A stretch of DNA of 64,000 nucleotides from Holophagales bacterium (GTDB lineage: Bacteria; Acidobacteriota; Thermoanaerobaculia; Multivoradales; JAGPDF01), in assembly GCA_016699405.1 (NCBI GenBank), contig CP064972.1:496001-560000 (forward strand), read 5' to 3'. Made by a program: the position numbers and the translations under genes. Shown here one piece after another: positions 16,718 through 25,306 of this stretch; position 1 is the stretch's first letter; each line of letters opens with the position of its first letter. The notes under the pieces are model-generated. The model was given only the letters and a program-made list of their open reading frames with translations. It searched no databases and was not told the origin of the DNA.

Positions 16718-19690
16718 TCAGAAGCTCAGCCGCGCGCCGACCTGGAAGCGGCGCGTGTTGTACTCACCCGTGGGCTTGCCGAAGTTGGCGTTCGTCTCGC
16801 CCGCCGGCGGCTTGAAGCCCGAGGTCCAGTCGGAGTAGGTGTAGTTGTCGAAGTCGAACACGTTGAACGCTTCGGCGGTCACGCCGATGCGGAAGCGATC
16901 GGCGATCGGCGGCGCCTCCCACTCGAGGCGGAGGTCGACGCTGCGATAGGCCCACGCGTTCGGAATGATGAAGTCGTACTTCTCGGGCCGCGCCGCGTTG
17001 AAGCGCATCACGAACTTGTCCCAGCCCGCCGAGGCGTCCGGGATGCCGTAGGGCGTGCCCGAGCCGAGGGAGATGACCGACGAGAGGGTGAAGTTGAACG
17101 GCAGACCGACGGTGCCGCTCATCACGACGCGGTGCCGCTCGTCCTGGTTGGCCGGGAACATCGGCCACTCGCCCGGCAGGAAGTCGAAGGCGAACGCGGC
17201 GCCCTCGTCGAGCGAGGCATTCTGGTAGCCCTTGCCGTAGGTGTAGGCGAACGACGCGCCCCAGCCCGAGCTCGCCGTGTACGGCTTGTCGAGGGTCAGG
17301 AAGTAGCCGTCGTACTCGGTCTTGCGCAGGTCATAGCCGCGCATGATGAAGCCGTAGCCGGGGATCGACACCCAGTTGCCCCAGCGGTCGTTGAACGCCG
17401 TTCCCGGCGGCAGCGTGCCGAAGCTCCACGCGAGGCCGTTCGAGCCGCGCGAGTTGGCATAGGAAAGAGCCGCCAGCCAGGAGCCGAGCTTCTGGCGCAG
17501 GCCGAAGGTCCACTGCGTCGACTTCGGCGGCCGCGTGTCGTTGCCGAGCAGGAAGATCTCCGGCCCCGGCGTCTCGCCGCGCGCGATCAGGCCGTCGAGA
17601 CCGGCGGCCGTCAAGTACGAGGGGTTCCACTGGATCGCCGGCACGCTGCATCCGGCCGGCTGGGTCCCGTCGGTGGTGAAGCAGAAGGTGTACTGCTTGT
17701 AAGAGTGGCGGAACTGCTCGTCGTAGATGTCGTTCAGCGTGACGCGGTCGTAGTAGAGACCCCAGCCGCCGAACACCACCGTCTCGCCGTTGCCCTTCGG
17801 GTCCCAGGTGAAGCCGAGGCGCGGCTGGACCATGCCCTTGTAGGACTTGCGGTTGCTGCCGGTCGAAATGTAGTTGTTGACGTTGAACAGGTCGCGGATG
17901 CACCAGGTGTTCTGCCCGCCCACCGCCGTGTCGTAGTTCCGGCACGAGGTGTTGAGGCCGGCGACCACCGCGGCCGGCGTCTTCCAGTTGTTGTTCAGCA
18001 TGTTGGTCTCGTAGTCCCAACGCACGCCGAGATTGAGCGTCAGGTTCTTCGCGACCGTCCAGTCGTCCTGGAAGTAGATGCCGTACTGGGTGTTCTTGAA
18101 GTCGAGGTTCGGGTTGCCGAAGCCGTAGCGCGCGAGATACGGCGTCTGCCACTGCTCCGTGCTGCGGAACTCGTAGTAGGGCGTCTCGAACGATGCCTTG
18201 CTGAACTTGTACTTCATCCAGTTGACCGAGAGCCCGGTCTTCAGGGTGTGGCCACCCAGCCAGTCGGCCATGAACGAGTAGTCGTCGCGCAGACCGATCT
18301 TGTCCTGGCCGAGATCCTGCTGGTAGTCCTTGCTGCCGACGTCGAGCAGGCCGATGTAGTTGAAGTGGGGGACGCCCGGGTTCACCGCGCTGTCCTTCCA
18401 CTGCAGGTTCTGCATCGTCAGGCTCATCTCGTTGAGGGCGTTGCCGATCACCATCTGGTGACGGAGCACCGCCGCGTCGGTGATCACCTGGAAGTCCGAC
18501 GCGCCGTCCTTGGTGCGCTGGCCGCCGAACCCGCGGATCTCTTCCTCGTCACGCCGGTGATAGCTGAAGTCGACGGTCTGCGCCGAGGCCGGCTGCCAGG
18601 AGAGCTTGGCGAAGTAGAGCGCCTCGTCGAGCGGCGCCGAAATCGTGCCGGTCGAGTACCCGCTGAGCGCCGACTTGATGTTGGCCGGCGCCGAGTCCCA
18701 CGACGTGCCGCGGAAGACCGACGAGATGACGTCGCGTTCGTTCTGCTCCGTCGAGACGAAATACTGCAGCTTGTCCTGGATGATCGGTCCGCCGATCGAC
18801 AGCCCGTATTGGTTGCGCTCGTAGGGCGCCTTCGCCTCGCCACGCTCCTTGGCGAAGTCGTCCTGCGTGACCATGCTCTTGTCCTGGAACAGGTAGAAGG
18901 CGTCGCCGGAGAGCTCGTTGCCGCCCGACTTGGTCACCGCGCTGATCACCGCCGCAGCGGCCTTCTCGTACTCGGCCTTGTAGTTCTGGGTGAGGACCTT
19001 GTACTCCTGCACGGCATTCTGCGGGAACGGATTGCCGCGGCTGGAGTCCTGCATGAAGGCGCCGCCCTGGATGATGTCGTTCTTGTACGACAGGCCGTCG
19101 ATGAAGACGTTGACCTGCTTCGGATTCGACCCGCCGCTGCGGAACGTCTGCCCCGTCGCCTCGGTGTCGCTGGTGAACTGCACGCCCGGTGCAAGTCCGG
19201 CGAAGGCGAGGAAGTTGCGGTTGTTCTGCGGCAGGTTCTCGATCTGCTGCGTCGTGATGTTCGTCGAGATCTCCGAGCTGCGCGTCTCGAGCAGCGTCGG
19301 CGACGCGTCACCGACCACCGTGACGCCCTCGACGTAGACCTCGGTCGGGGAGAGGACGAAGTCGGCTTGCACGTCCTGACCGAGCAGCAGGGTCACCGTG
19401 CGGCTCTGCTCGTTGTAGGCCTCGGAGGAGACCTTGATGGCGTAGGTCCCCGGCTTCAGTCCGGCGAGCATGAAGCTGCCGTCGGGCCCGGTCGTTACGG
19501 CGTGCTGGAAGCCGCTCTGGGCATCCACCGCGGTCACCTTGGCGGCCGGGATCGGCCCGGTCGAGTCCTTGATCACGCCGCGGATCGAGGCGTTCGTCTT
19601 CTGCGCCCCGGCGGCTCCGGCGAACGTCAGCGCCAGGACCAGCAGCAGCGCCACGTTGGCCAGCACGAATCCGTACTGCCCTCTCTTCAT
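16718..19690 (-). CDS. Oar-type TonB-dependent receptor with carboxypeptidase-regulatory domain
   Basis: A 990-residue outer-membrane protein: signal peptide (LANVALLLVLALTFAGAAGA), a carboxypeptidase-regulatory-like beta-sandwich at about 33-115 (IRGVIKDSTGPIPAAKVTAVD, GPDGSFMLAGLKPGTYAIKV), a plug (ENLPQNNRNFLAFAGLAPGVQ, NVFIDGLSYKNDIIQGG) and a C-terminal barrel with the terminal strand RFQVGARLSF. This architecture is the Oar/OmpA-related TonB receptor family abundant in Acidobacteriota, acting like SusC for oligosaccharides. No SusD-like partner is present. Its start overlaps the LacI stop (ATGA, 19687-19690), with GGGAGGGAG as ribosome site, so receptor synthesis is coupled to the regulator. 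Likely importer of large glycan fragments. Confidence 0.94.
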   Translation of the reverse strand: MKRGQYGFVLANVALLLVLALTFAGAAGAQKTNASIRGVIKDSTGPIPAAKVTAVDAQSGFQHAVTTGPDGSFMLAGLKPGTYAIKVSSEAYNEQSRTVTLLLGQDVQADFVLSPTEVYVEGVTVVGDASPTLLETRSSEISTNITTQQIENLPQNNRNFLAFAGLAPGVQFTSDTEATGQTFRSGGSNPKQVNVFIDGLSYKNDIIQGGAFMQDSSRGNPFPQNAVQEYKVLTQNYKAEYEKAAAAVISAVTKSGGNELSGDAFYLFQDKSMVTQDDFAKERGEAKAPYERNQYGLSIGGPIIQDKLQYFVSTEQNERDVISSVFRGTSWDSAPANIKSALSGYSTGTISAPLDEALYFAKLSWQPASAQTVDFSYHRRDEEEIRGFGGQRTKDGASDFQVITDAAVLRHQMVIGNALNEMSLTMQNLQWKDSAVNPGVPHFNYIGLLDVGSKDYQQDLGQDKIGLRDDYSFMADWLGGHTLKTGLSVNWMKYKFSKASFETPYYEFRSTEQWQTPYLARYGFGNPNLDFKNTQYGIYFQDDWTVAKNLTLNLGVRWDYETNMLNNNWKTPAAVVAGLNTSCRNYDTAVGGQNTWCIRDLFNVNNYISTGSNRKSYKGMVQPRLGFTWDPKGNGETVVFGGWGLYYDRVTLNDIYDEQFRHSYKQYTFCFTTDGTQPAGCSVPAIQWNPSYLTAAGLDGLIARGETPGPEIFLLGNDTRPPKSTQWTFGLRQKLGSWLAALSYANSRGSNGLAWSFGTLPPGTAFNDRWGNWVSIPGYGFIMRGYDLRKTEYDGYFLTLDKPYTASSGWGASFAYTYGKGYQNASLDEGAAFAFDFLPGEWPMFPANQDERHRVVMSGTVGLPFNFTLSSVISLGSGTPYGIPDASAGWDKFVMRFNAARPEKYDFIIPNAWAYRSVDLRLEWEAPPIADRFRIGVTAEAFNVFDFDNYTYSDWTSGFKPPAGETNANFGKPTGEYNTRRFQVGARLSF

Positions 19691-20742
19691 GGTTTCTCCC
19701 TCCCTGGGTCTTGAGGATCCTGGCCGACGCCAACCCGTCGGGTGGCGCTGGCGGCTCCGCAGGAGGCGCGGACCACCAGCTGCGTGGCCATCACTTCGTG
19801 TCGGCGCGGGCCCTCGGCACCGCGCTCGATGGCGTTGAGAAGTCGTTCCATCGCCCGCCCGCCGAGCTCGGCGATCGATACCCGCACGGAGGTGAGCGCC
19901 GGCGTGAGGTAGCGAGCGATGGGAATGTCGTCGAAACCGGCCAGCGCCACGTCCTCCGGCACGCGCAGCCCGCGCTCACGCAGCGCCGAGAGGCAGCCGA
20001 TGGCCATCGAGTCGTTGGCGGCGAAGATGGCGTCGGGGCGAGGAGCGAAGGTGGCGAGCCGTACGCCGGCGAGATAGCCGGAGTCCTCGTCGAAGTCGCC
20101 GGCGAGCTCGAGTGCCGGGTCGAGCGGCAGGCGGTGCGCGGCGAGGGCCTCGCGGTAGCCGAGCAGGCGCTCGGCCGCCTCCTCGTTGCTCGCCGGACCG
20201 CGGACGAAGGCGATGCGCCGGTGACCGAGCCCGTACAGGTGCTCGACGAGCGCGCGTGCGCCACCGCGATTGTCGACCCGGATCGAGTCGAACACCGAGC
20301 CGACGCTGTTGATCAGCACCACCGGCACCCGGCGCGGCAGGTTGCGACGCAGGCTGTCGGCGCCGATGCCGGGCGTCATCAGCAGCAACCCGTCGACGCG
20401 ACCATGCAGGGCGCGCAAGACTGCCTCTGTTTCGGTGAGGTCGCTGTGCGAGCCGGAGACCAGGACGTGAAACCCGGCACGGCGCGCGGCGATGTCGATA
20501 CCGCGGATGAGCTCGGAGAAGAACTCGCCGTGGACGTCCGGGAGCAGCACGCCGATCGTCGAGGTCCGCGACGTGATCAAGGACCGCGCGGCGCTGTGCG
20601 GCACGTAGGCGAGCCGCTCGATGGCGGCAAGCACCCGTTCGCGCGTCTCGTCGCTGACCACCGTCTTGGCGTTGACCACCCGCGACACGGTCGCCACCGA
20701 CATCCCGACCTCACGGGCGACATCGCGCAGGGTGGCGCTCAT
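19687..20742 (-). CDS. LacI-family transcriptional repressor
   Basis: A 351-residue LacI/GalR regulator. The start ATG at 20742 gives the standard beginning, TLRDVAREVGMSVATVSRVVN (recognition helix of the helix-turn-helix), followed by the hinge AYVPHSAARSL; the TTG 36 bases upstream adds residues with no family match. The effector domain is a periplasmic-binding fold (IGVLLPDVHGEFFSELIRGID, AGFDDIPIARYLTPALTSVRV). It heads the glucan operon and is coupled to the Oar receptor. Two abutting LacI-type operators overlap its promoter at 20814-20841, so it most likely represses the whole operon including itself until an oligosaccharide binds. Confidence 0.94.
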   Translation of the reverse strand: MSATLRDVAREVGMSVATVSRVVNAKTVVSDETRERVLAAIERLAYVPHSAARSLITSRTSTIGVLLPDVHGEFFSELIRGIDIAARRAGFHVLVSGSHSDLTETEAVLRALHGRVDGLLLMTPGIGADSLRRNLPRRVPVVLINSVGSVFDSIRVDNRGGARALVEHLYGLGHRRIAFVRGPASNEEAAERLLGYREALAAHRLPLDPALELAGDFDEDSGYLAGVRLATFAPRPDAIFAANDSMAIGCLSALRERGLRVPEDVALAGFDDIPIARYLTPALTSVRVSIAELGGRAMERLLNAIERGAEGPRRHEVMATQLVVRASCGAASATRRVGVGQDPQDPGREKP

Positions 20743-20813
20743 CGCCAGAACCTCGGCTCGAGAATCCGGCGGCACCAACGAGAGGCAGGCATGAGCGACC
20801 CGGGCATAAGGAA

Positions 20814-20861
20814 TGTAAGCGTTTACATGAAAACGTTATCAGCGGCCGCGGCGCCTGTCAA
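20814..20861 (-). promoter_or_regulatory. Sigma-70-type promoter with two abutting LacI operators
   Basis: On the minus strand a perfect -35 TTGACA (20861-20856) is followed by a 17-base spacer and TAACGT as -10 (20838-20833). Two 14-bp LacI-type operators lie head to tail with no gap: TGATAACGTTTTCA (20841-20828), which contains the -10, and TGTAAACGCTTACA (20827-20814), which covers the expected transcription start. Both have the central CG and flanking AA/TT of GalR/LacI/CcpA-class sites. Bound repressor would block RNA polymerase directly. The leader to the LacI start codon is about 70 bases. Confidence 0.8.
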
Positions 20862-20913
20862 GACAGGTCCGGGGCGACCTTCCGTCGTCGCTCGGCGGCG
20901 GGCCGGCCGGGGC

Positions 20914-22140
20914 TCAGCCCCGCGGCGGGATTCGGTCGAGCGCCGACGCGAGATCAGCCCAGAGGTCGCGCGGTTCCTCCAACCCCACCGAGACGCGCAG
21001 CAGCCCCGCCGTCACGCCGTGCCGCTCCCGCTCCGCGTCGGCCACCAGCCGATGGGTCAGGCCGGCCGGATGCTGGATCAGGGTGTCGACCGATCCGAGG
21101 GAGACCGCCGGCGTCATCAGGCGGACGCCCGAGAGGACCTGAGCCGCGGACTCGTGCCCTCCCGCCACCTCGAACGAGAGCACCGCGCCGGGGCCGGCAA
21201 GCTGTCGACCGAGCAGACCGCGCGGGTCGCCTCCCGGACGGCTCGGGTGCAACACCCGGCGCACCGCCGGGTGAGCGGCCAGGCGTTCGGCGAGGAAGGT
21301 GGCGCTCTCCTGCGCCGCCCGGACTCGCAGCGGCAGCGTCGGCAGGCCGCGGTGCAGCAGGTATCCCGCCAGCGGATGGAGGATCGCCCCGGTGAGGATG
21401 CGCACCTGACGCAGTCGGGCGGCCCAGAGCTCGCTCGTCGCCACGGCTCCGGCGACGACGTCGCCGTGGCCGCCGAGGAACTTCGTCGCGCTGTGCAGGA
21501 CCATGGCCGCACCATGGCGCAGTGGCCGCTGCAGAACCGGCGTGGCGAAGGTCGAATCGACGAGCAGGGGCACGTCGCCGGCCTGCCGCACCACCGCCTC
21601 GAGGTCGACGAGCTCCAGGGTCGGGTTCGCCGGCGTCTCGACCAGTACGAGCGCCGTCTCCGGCCGCAGCGCCGCGGCGATGCCATCGGCCGGGGCGAAG
21701 GTCGTCTCGAAACCGAGCAGGCCGCTGTCGAGCAGGTGGTCGCTGCCGCCGTAGAGCGGACGCACCGCCACGAGGTGACGGCGCAGCACCCCGCCCTCGG
21801 CGAGCCGGGTGGCGAGGAGCGCAGCGGTGAGCGCCGCCATCCCCGAGCCGAAGGCAACGGCAGCCTCGGCGCCCTCGAGCTCGGCGAGCGCCGTTTCGAA
21901 GCGCGCCACGGTCGGGTTGTGGAGGCGCGCGTAGATCGGGTTGCCGCCGCCCGGAGCCCTGCCGGCGGCAAGCGCGTCGAGGCTCGCCGTGCCGGCCGCG
22001 AGGTCGTGCACCGGATAGGTGGACGACAGGTCGAGCGGCGGCGCGTGGACGCCGAGGTCGGCGAAATCGCCGCGGCCGGCGTGCACGGCGCGGGTGTCGA
22101 TCGAGGCGAGCATCAGGCTGAGATTGTCGGTGGCGAGCAT
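20914..22140 (-). CDS. Cys/Met metabolism PLP enzyme (methionine gamma-lyase / cystathionine gamma-synthase family)
   Basis: A 408-residue PLP-dependent enzyme. Seen motifs: DTRAVHAG at the N-terminus, STYPV, NPIYARLHNPTVARFE, the cofactor-region GSGMAALTAALL, ETPANPTLELVD, and the Schiff-base lysine in LHSATKFLGGHGDVVAG; the C-terminal SLGSVDTLIQHPA is typical. Family reactions are gamma-elimination or gamma-replacement on methionine, homocysteine or O-acylhomoserine. Start ATG 22140 lacks a clear ribosome site; 22113 is an alternative. It is divergent from an Lrp regulator with only 21 bases between start codons, the arrangement of mdeA/mdeR in Pseudomonas putida, which favours a catabolic methionine gamma-lyase. 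A short inverted repeat (GGGGCTGAGCCCC) overlaps the stop. Confidence 0.87.
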   Translation of the reverse strand: MLATDNLSLMLASIDTRAVHAGRGDFADLGVHAPPLDLSSTYPVHDLAAGTASLDALAAGRAPGGGNPIYARLHNPTVARFETALAELEGAEAAVAFGSGMAALTAALLATRLAEGGVLRRHLVAVRPLYGGSDHLLDSGLLGFETTFAPADGIAAALRPETALVLVETPANPTLELVDLEAVVRQAGDVPLLVDSTFATPVLQRPLRHGAAMVLHSATKFLGGHGDVVAGAVATSELWAARLRQVRILTGAILHPLAGYLLHRGLPTLPLRVRAAQESATFLAERLAAHPAVRRVLHPSRPGGDPRGLLGRQLAGPGAVLSFEVAGGHESAAQVLSGVRLMTPAVSLGSVDTLIQHPAGLTHRLVADAERERHGVTAGLLRVSVGLEEPRDLWADLASALDRIPPRG

Positions 22141-22161
22141 GGAGACTAGGATGCCGGGACG

Positions 22162-22716
22162 ATGATTCGCGGTCAATCGAATTCACTGCGCAATCGAGCC
22201 TCCGCAAGGGCGCTCGACCGAATCGACTTCGGAATTCTTGTGGCATTGCAGAATGATGCGCGCCTCACGAACAAGGAGCTCGCCGCCCGGGTCCAGCTCG
22301 CGCCGTCCTCCTGCCTGGCACGCGTCCGCCGCCTGGTGACCGAGGGCGTCCTGCGCGGCGCCCACGCCGACATCGAACCGCGCGCGCTCGGCATCGGTCT
22401 GCAGGCGCTCGTCTTCGTCCGCCTGCGCCGCCACTCCCGGCCGATCGTCGACCGGTTCCGCCAGCACGTGCTCGCGCTCGCCGAGTCGGTGGAGCTCTTC
22501 CACGTCACCGGCCAGTTCGACTTCCTCGTGCATGTCGCGGTGCGCGATGCCGACCACCTGCGCGACCTGGCGCTCGACGCCTTCACCACCCGCCCGGAGG
22601 TGGCGCAGCTCGAGACGCACCTCATCTTCGAACGCGCCGACAAGGGCGGCCTTCCCCTGCTCGCTCGCCCGGCGCCCGATCCGCGGCCCAGCGGCCGTCC
22701 ACCGCGGAAACGCTGA
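22162..22716 (+). CDS. Lrp/AsnC-family transcriptional regulator
   Basis: A 184-residue regulator: N-terminal helix-turn-helix LDRIDFGILVALQNDARLTNKELAARVQLAPSSCLARVRRL (about 18-60), then the ligand-binding RAM domain (LQALVFVRLRRHSRPIVDRF, VTGQFDFLVHVAVRDADHLRDLALD, QLETHLIFE). Length is slightly above the usual 150-165 because of an N-terminal arm and a basic tail. AGGA lies about 10 bases before the ATG. It is divergent from the PLP lyase, so both promoters must lie inside or across the 21-base gap and coding ends; the regulator probably controls the lyase in response to an amino acid. Confidence 0.92.
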   Translation: MIRGQSNSLRNRASARALDRIDFGILVALQNDARLTNKELAARVQLAPSSCLARVRRLVTEGVLRGAHADIEPRALGIGLQALVFVRLRRHSRPIVDRFRQHVLALAESVELFHVTGQFDFLVHVAVRDADHLRDLALDAFTTRPEVAQLETHLIFERADKGGLPLLARPAPDPRPSGRPPRKR

Positions 22717-22777
22717 CCCCTCCGGCCGCCCCCTTGCGCTTCACGGGATAGCGCTCGATTCCTCTCGAGGACTCCCG

Positions 22778-24076
22778 ATGACCCTTCCCCTTCCCAACCC
22801 CTCGGCCCACGACTCGGCCCCGCCGCTCATCGTCGAGCGCTGGCCCTCCGAGGTGCCGCTAGCCATCCTCGTCGCCTTCGCGTCGCTCGGCCTCTGGATC
22901 CTCCTCGCCGTGTCGATTCTCGGCCTGGTCTACGCCGCCTTTCTGGCGCTGTTCTTCTTCTTTCTCCAGATCGCACTCGTCACCTTCCTGCGCGGCAGTG
23001 CGGTGCGGCTCGGCCCCGACCAGTTCCCGGAGCTCTGGGAACGGGTCGCCGAGCTCGCACGACGCGCCGGCCTCGCCGACGTGCCGGAGGCCTACCTGCT
23101 GCAGCAGGGCGGCAGTCTGAACGCCTTCGCGACGCGCTTCCTGCGACGGCGGATGATCGCGCTCTACACCGACCTGATCGACGCCTGCGGCGACGACCAC
23201 GCCGCGCGCGACATGGTGATCGGACACGAGCTCGGCCATCTCAAGGCGAGGCACCTCGACTTCGTCTGGCTCCTGCTTCCCGGCATGTTCGTGCCGTTCC
23301 TCGGCGCCGCCTACTCGCGCGCTCGCGAGCTGACCTGCGATCGCTACGGCGCGGCGCTCTGCGGCGACCCCGCCGGCGCGGCGCGCGGCCTCGCCATCCT
23401 CGCCGCCGGAGGCAAGCTCGGTCCGCAGATGAACCTCCAGGCGTTCGTCGCGCAGCGGCGCGACCTCGACACCGGCTGGATGACGCTCGGGAGCTGGCTC
23501 GGCAGCTATCCGCCGCTCTCGGCCCGCGTCGAGGCGATCCGGCCGGAGCTCGGCCACGGTCTCGCGCCCTCGTCGCGCGGCCCGCTACGCGCCGCGGCGA
23601 TCCTCCTGCTCGCCGCGCTGCTCCCGGCCACCGCCGCCGGCATCGGCGTCTACCTCTTCTCGCAGAAGATGCGAACGCTCCTCGGCCCGACGGGGTTCGG
23701 TTCGGGCGCGGCGTCGCTCGGGCACGACGACCCCAGCGGCAACGACGCGACCTCGCCCCGCCGCGAGCTCACCGCTGCGGAGCGTACCGCCGGGTTCGCC
23801 CAGACCGCCCGCGACTTCTCGGCGCTGGAATCGTTGCTGCGCGAAGAGTGGGCCGCGTCGCATCGGCTGCCGACCGACGGCGACGAGCTCGCTGCGCTCT
23901 GGGCGCGGCGACGCGCGGGCACCCCGTTTCCCTCCGACCCGTTCGACGGCACGGGGTACGGCTACATCCACGAGTCGGCGAACGAGGCGCTCGTCTTCTC
24001 GTCGGGGCCCGACAGCGAACCTGCCACGGCCGACGACCTGGATCACCCGGTGAGACTCGACGGCCCGGGCAGCTGA
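22778..24076 (+). CDS. M48-family membrane metalloprotease with pseudopilin-like C-terminal tail
   Basis: A 432-residue protein beginning at ATG 22778 after GAGG. It has two hydrophobic segments (about 28-72), then the M48 peptidase domain with zinc-binding HELGH near 150 and RELTCDRYGA supplying the third ligand, as in HtpX. A further membrane segment lies at about 270-292 (AAAILLLAALLPATAAGIGVYLF). Unusual: the last 120 residues form a soluble domain ending DPFDGTGYGYIHESANEALVFSSGPD, resembling the C-terminal part of type II secretion major pseudopilins (GspG-like), preceded by an alpha-helical FSALESLLREEWAASHRLP. HtpX-type proteases degrade misfolded membrane proteins. The tail's role is unknown. 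Confidence 0.87.
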   Translation: MTLPLPNPSAHDSAPPLIVERWPSEVPLAILVAFASLGLWILLAVSILGLVYAAFLALFFFFLQIALVTFLRGSAVRLGPDQFPELWERVAELARRAGLADVPEAYLLQQGGSLNAFATRFLRRRMIALYTDLIDACGDDHAARDMVIGHELGHLKARHLDFVWLLLPGMFVPFLGAAYSRARELTCDRYGAALCGDPAGAARGLAILAAGGKLGPQMNLQAFVAQRRDLDTGWMTLGSWLGSYPPLSARVEAIRPELGHGLAPSSRGPLRAAAILLLAALLPATAAGIGVYLFSQKMRTLLGPTGFGSGAASLGHDDPSGNDATSPRRELTAAERTAGFAQTARDFSALESLLREEWAASHRLPTDGDELAALWARRRAGTPFPSDPFDGTGYGYIHESANEALVFSSGPDSEPATADDLDHPVRLDGPGS

Positions 24077-24094
24077 TCGCCCGGCGCCGCCGGC

Positions 24095-24742
24095 TCAGCG
24101 AGCCGAGGCGAGCCCGGTCGGACAGGCCACGCCGGTGCCGCCGAGACCGCAGTAGCCACCGGGGTGCTTGGCCAGATACTGCTGGTGTTCGGCCTCGGCG
24201 TAGTAGAGCTCGCCGGCCGTGGCGATCTCGGTGGTGATGCGGCCCTGGCGTGCGCGCGTCAGGGCCTGTTGATAGGCGTCGCGAGACGCCTCCGCGAGCC
24301 GGCGCTGCTCCTCGTCGAGGACGTAGATCGCCGAGCGGTACTGCGTGCCGACGTCGTTGCCCTGCCGCATCCCCTGGGTCGGATCGTGGGATTCCCAGAA
24401 GACGCGCAGCAGCTCTTCGTAGCTCACTCGCGCCGGATCGAAGACCACCAGCACCGTCTCGGCGTGGCCCGTCGATCCCGAACAGACCTCGTCGTAGGTC
24501 GGGTTGGGAGTGTAGCCGCCGGCGTAGCCGACGGCGGTCGACACCACTCCCGGGGTCTGCCAGAACTTCCTCTCCGCACCCCAGAAGCAGCCGAGAGCGA
24601 AGCGGGCGGTCGCCAGCCCGTCGGGAAACGGCGGGGCGAGCGGCGCCCCGGTGACCGCATGCGCCGCTGGCAACGGCATGCGTTGGGAGCGCCCGGGCAA
24701 CGCGCGCTCCGGGGCGATCATCCGCGTCTTCTCGGTCCACAT
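24095..24742 (-). CDS. msrA: Peptide-methionine (S)-S-oxide reductase MsrA
   Basis: A 215-residue enzyme with the catalytic GCFWGAE motif (nucleophilic Cys near residue 52), GYAGG, and YDEVCSGSTGHAE, plus GTQYRSAIY and the C-terminal HQQYLAKHPGGYCGLGG with a resolving-type cysteine. It reduces S-methionine sulfoxide in proteins using thioredoxin. The N-terminal 45 residues (PERALPGRSQRMPLP...) match the longer E. coli-type MsrA. The start has GGAG 9 bases upstream. Convergent with the M48 protease gene, 18 bases between stops. Confidence 0.96.
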   Translation of the reverse strand: MWTEKTRMIAPERALPGRSQRMPLPAAHAVTGAPLAPPFPDGLATARFALGCFWGAERKFWQTPGVVSTAVGYAGGYTPNPTYDEVCSGSTGHAETVLVVFDPARVSYEELLRVFWESHDPTQGMRQGNDVGTQYRSAIYVLDEEQRRLAEASRDAYQQALTRARQGRITTEIATAGELYYAEAEHQQYLAKHPGGYCGLGGTGVACPTGLASAR

Positions 24743-24888
24743 GGCTGCGTCTCCGGGGAAATCGGGTTAGGGTTCGGCGCGACGTCGGTTCGAGTCTGCG
24801 ATGGTCCGGAGCCGTCCGGGGTTTCGTTCGCGCGCCGAAGCCCGCGGCCGGGACATCGTTTCACCTACGGCGCAAGGGGGCACGACAG

Positions 24889-25230
24889 ATGAGCGTGAAG
24901 GAAGGCCTGGGCAAGATCTGGGAAGGGGTGAAGGAGACGGCATCGGGTGTCGGCGACACGCTCGCCGAGGCCGCCGACAAGGCGAAGGACACGGCCGAGG
25001 ACCTCAAGGACGCCGCGGTCGCCAAGGCGAGCGAAGTGGGCGGCGCTGTCGCCGGCAAGACCGCCGAGCTCAAGGGCGATGCCGCCGAGACGCTCGCCGC
25101 GGCCAAGGCCAAGGCCGGCGAGGTCGCCAGCGCGGTCGGCGAGACCGCCGGCAAGATGAAGGACGTCGTCGCCGACGGAGCCAAAGAGGTCCTCGACCGG
25201 GTCAAGGGGAAGGACGACAAGCCGGCCTGA
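24889..25230 (+). CDS. LEA-like/apolipoprotein-like helical protein
   Basis: A 113-residue, Ala/Lys/Glu-rich protein made of degenerate 11-residue amphipathic repeats (EAADKAKDTAEDLKDAAV, TLAAAKAKAGEVAS, ETAGKMKDVVADGAKEV), with no signal peptide, no cysteine and no aromatic residue except one Trp. This is the composition of group 3 LEA proteins, which protect proteins or membranes during desiccation or stress. AAGGGGG precedes the ATG. It stands alone between msrA and a porin, so the region may be a stress cluster. A cell-envelope or ribosome-associated role cannot be excluded. Confidence 0.75.
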   Translation: MSVKEGLGKIWEGVKETASGVGDTLAEAADKAKDTAEDLKDAAVAKASEVGGAVAGKTAELKGDAAETLAAAKAKAGEVASAVGETAGKMKDVVADGAKEVLDRVKGKDDKPA

Positions 25231-25306
25231 GGAAGACGGCGCTGCGCGCCGGAGGCGGGGCCCGGGTTTCGACTCGCCTCCGGCGCGGTCGACTCGCCGG
25301 CAGGGT

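Noticed and set aside
16712..19714. Plus-strand 1,000-codon open frame over the Oar receptor
   Set aside because: Antisense mirror of a canonical receptor with signal peptide and plug; not coding.
24781..24800. GTTCGAGTC resembling a tRNA T-loop
   Set aside because: No matching acceptor stem, anticodon arm or D-arm could be folded around it.
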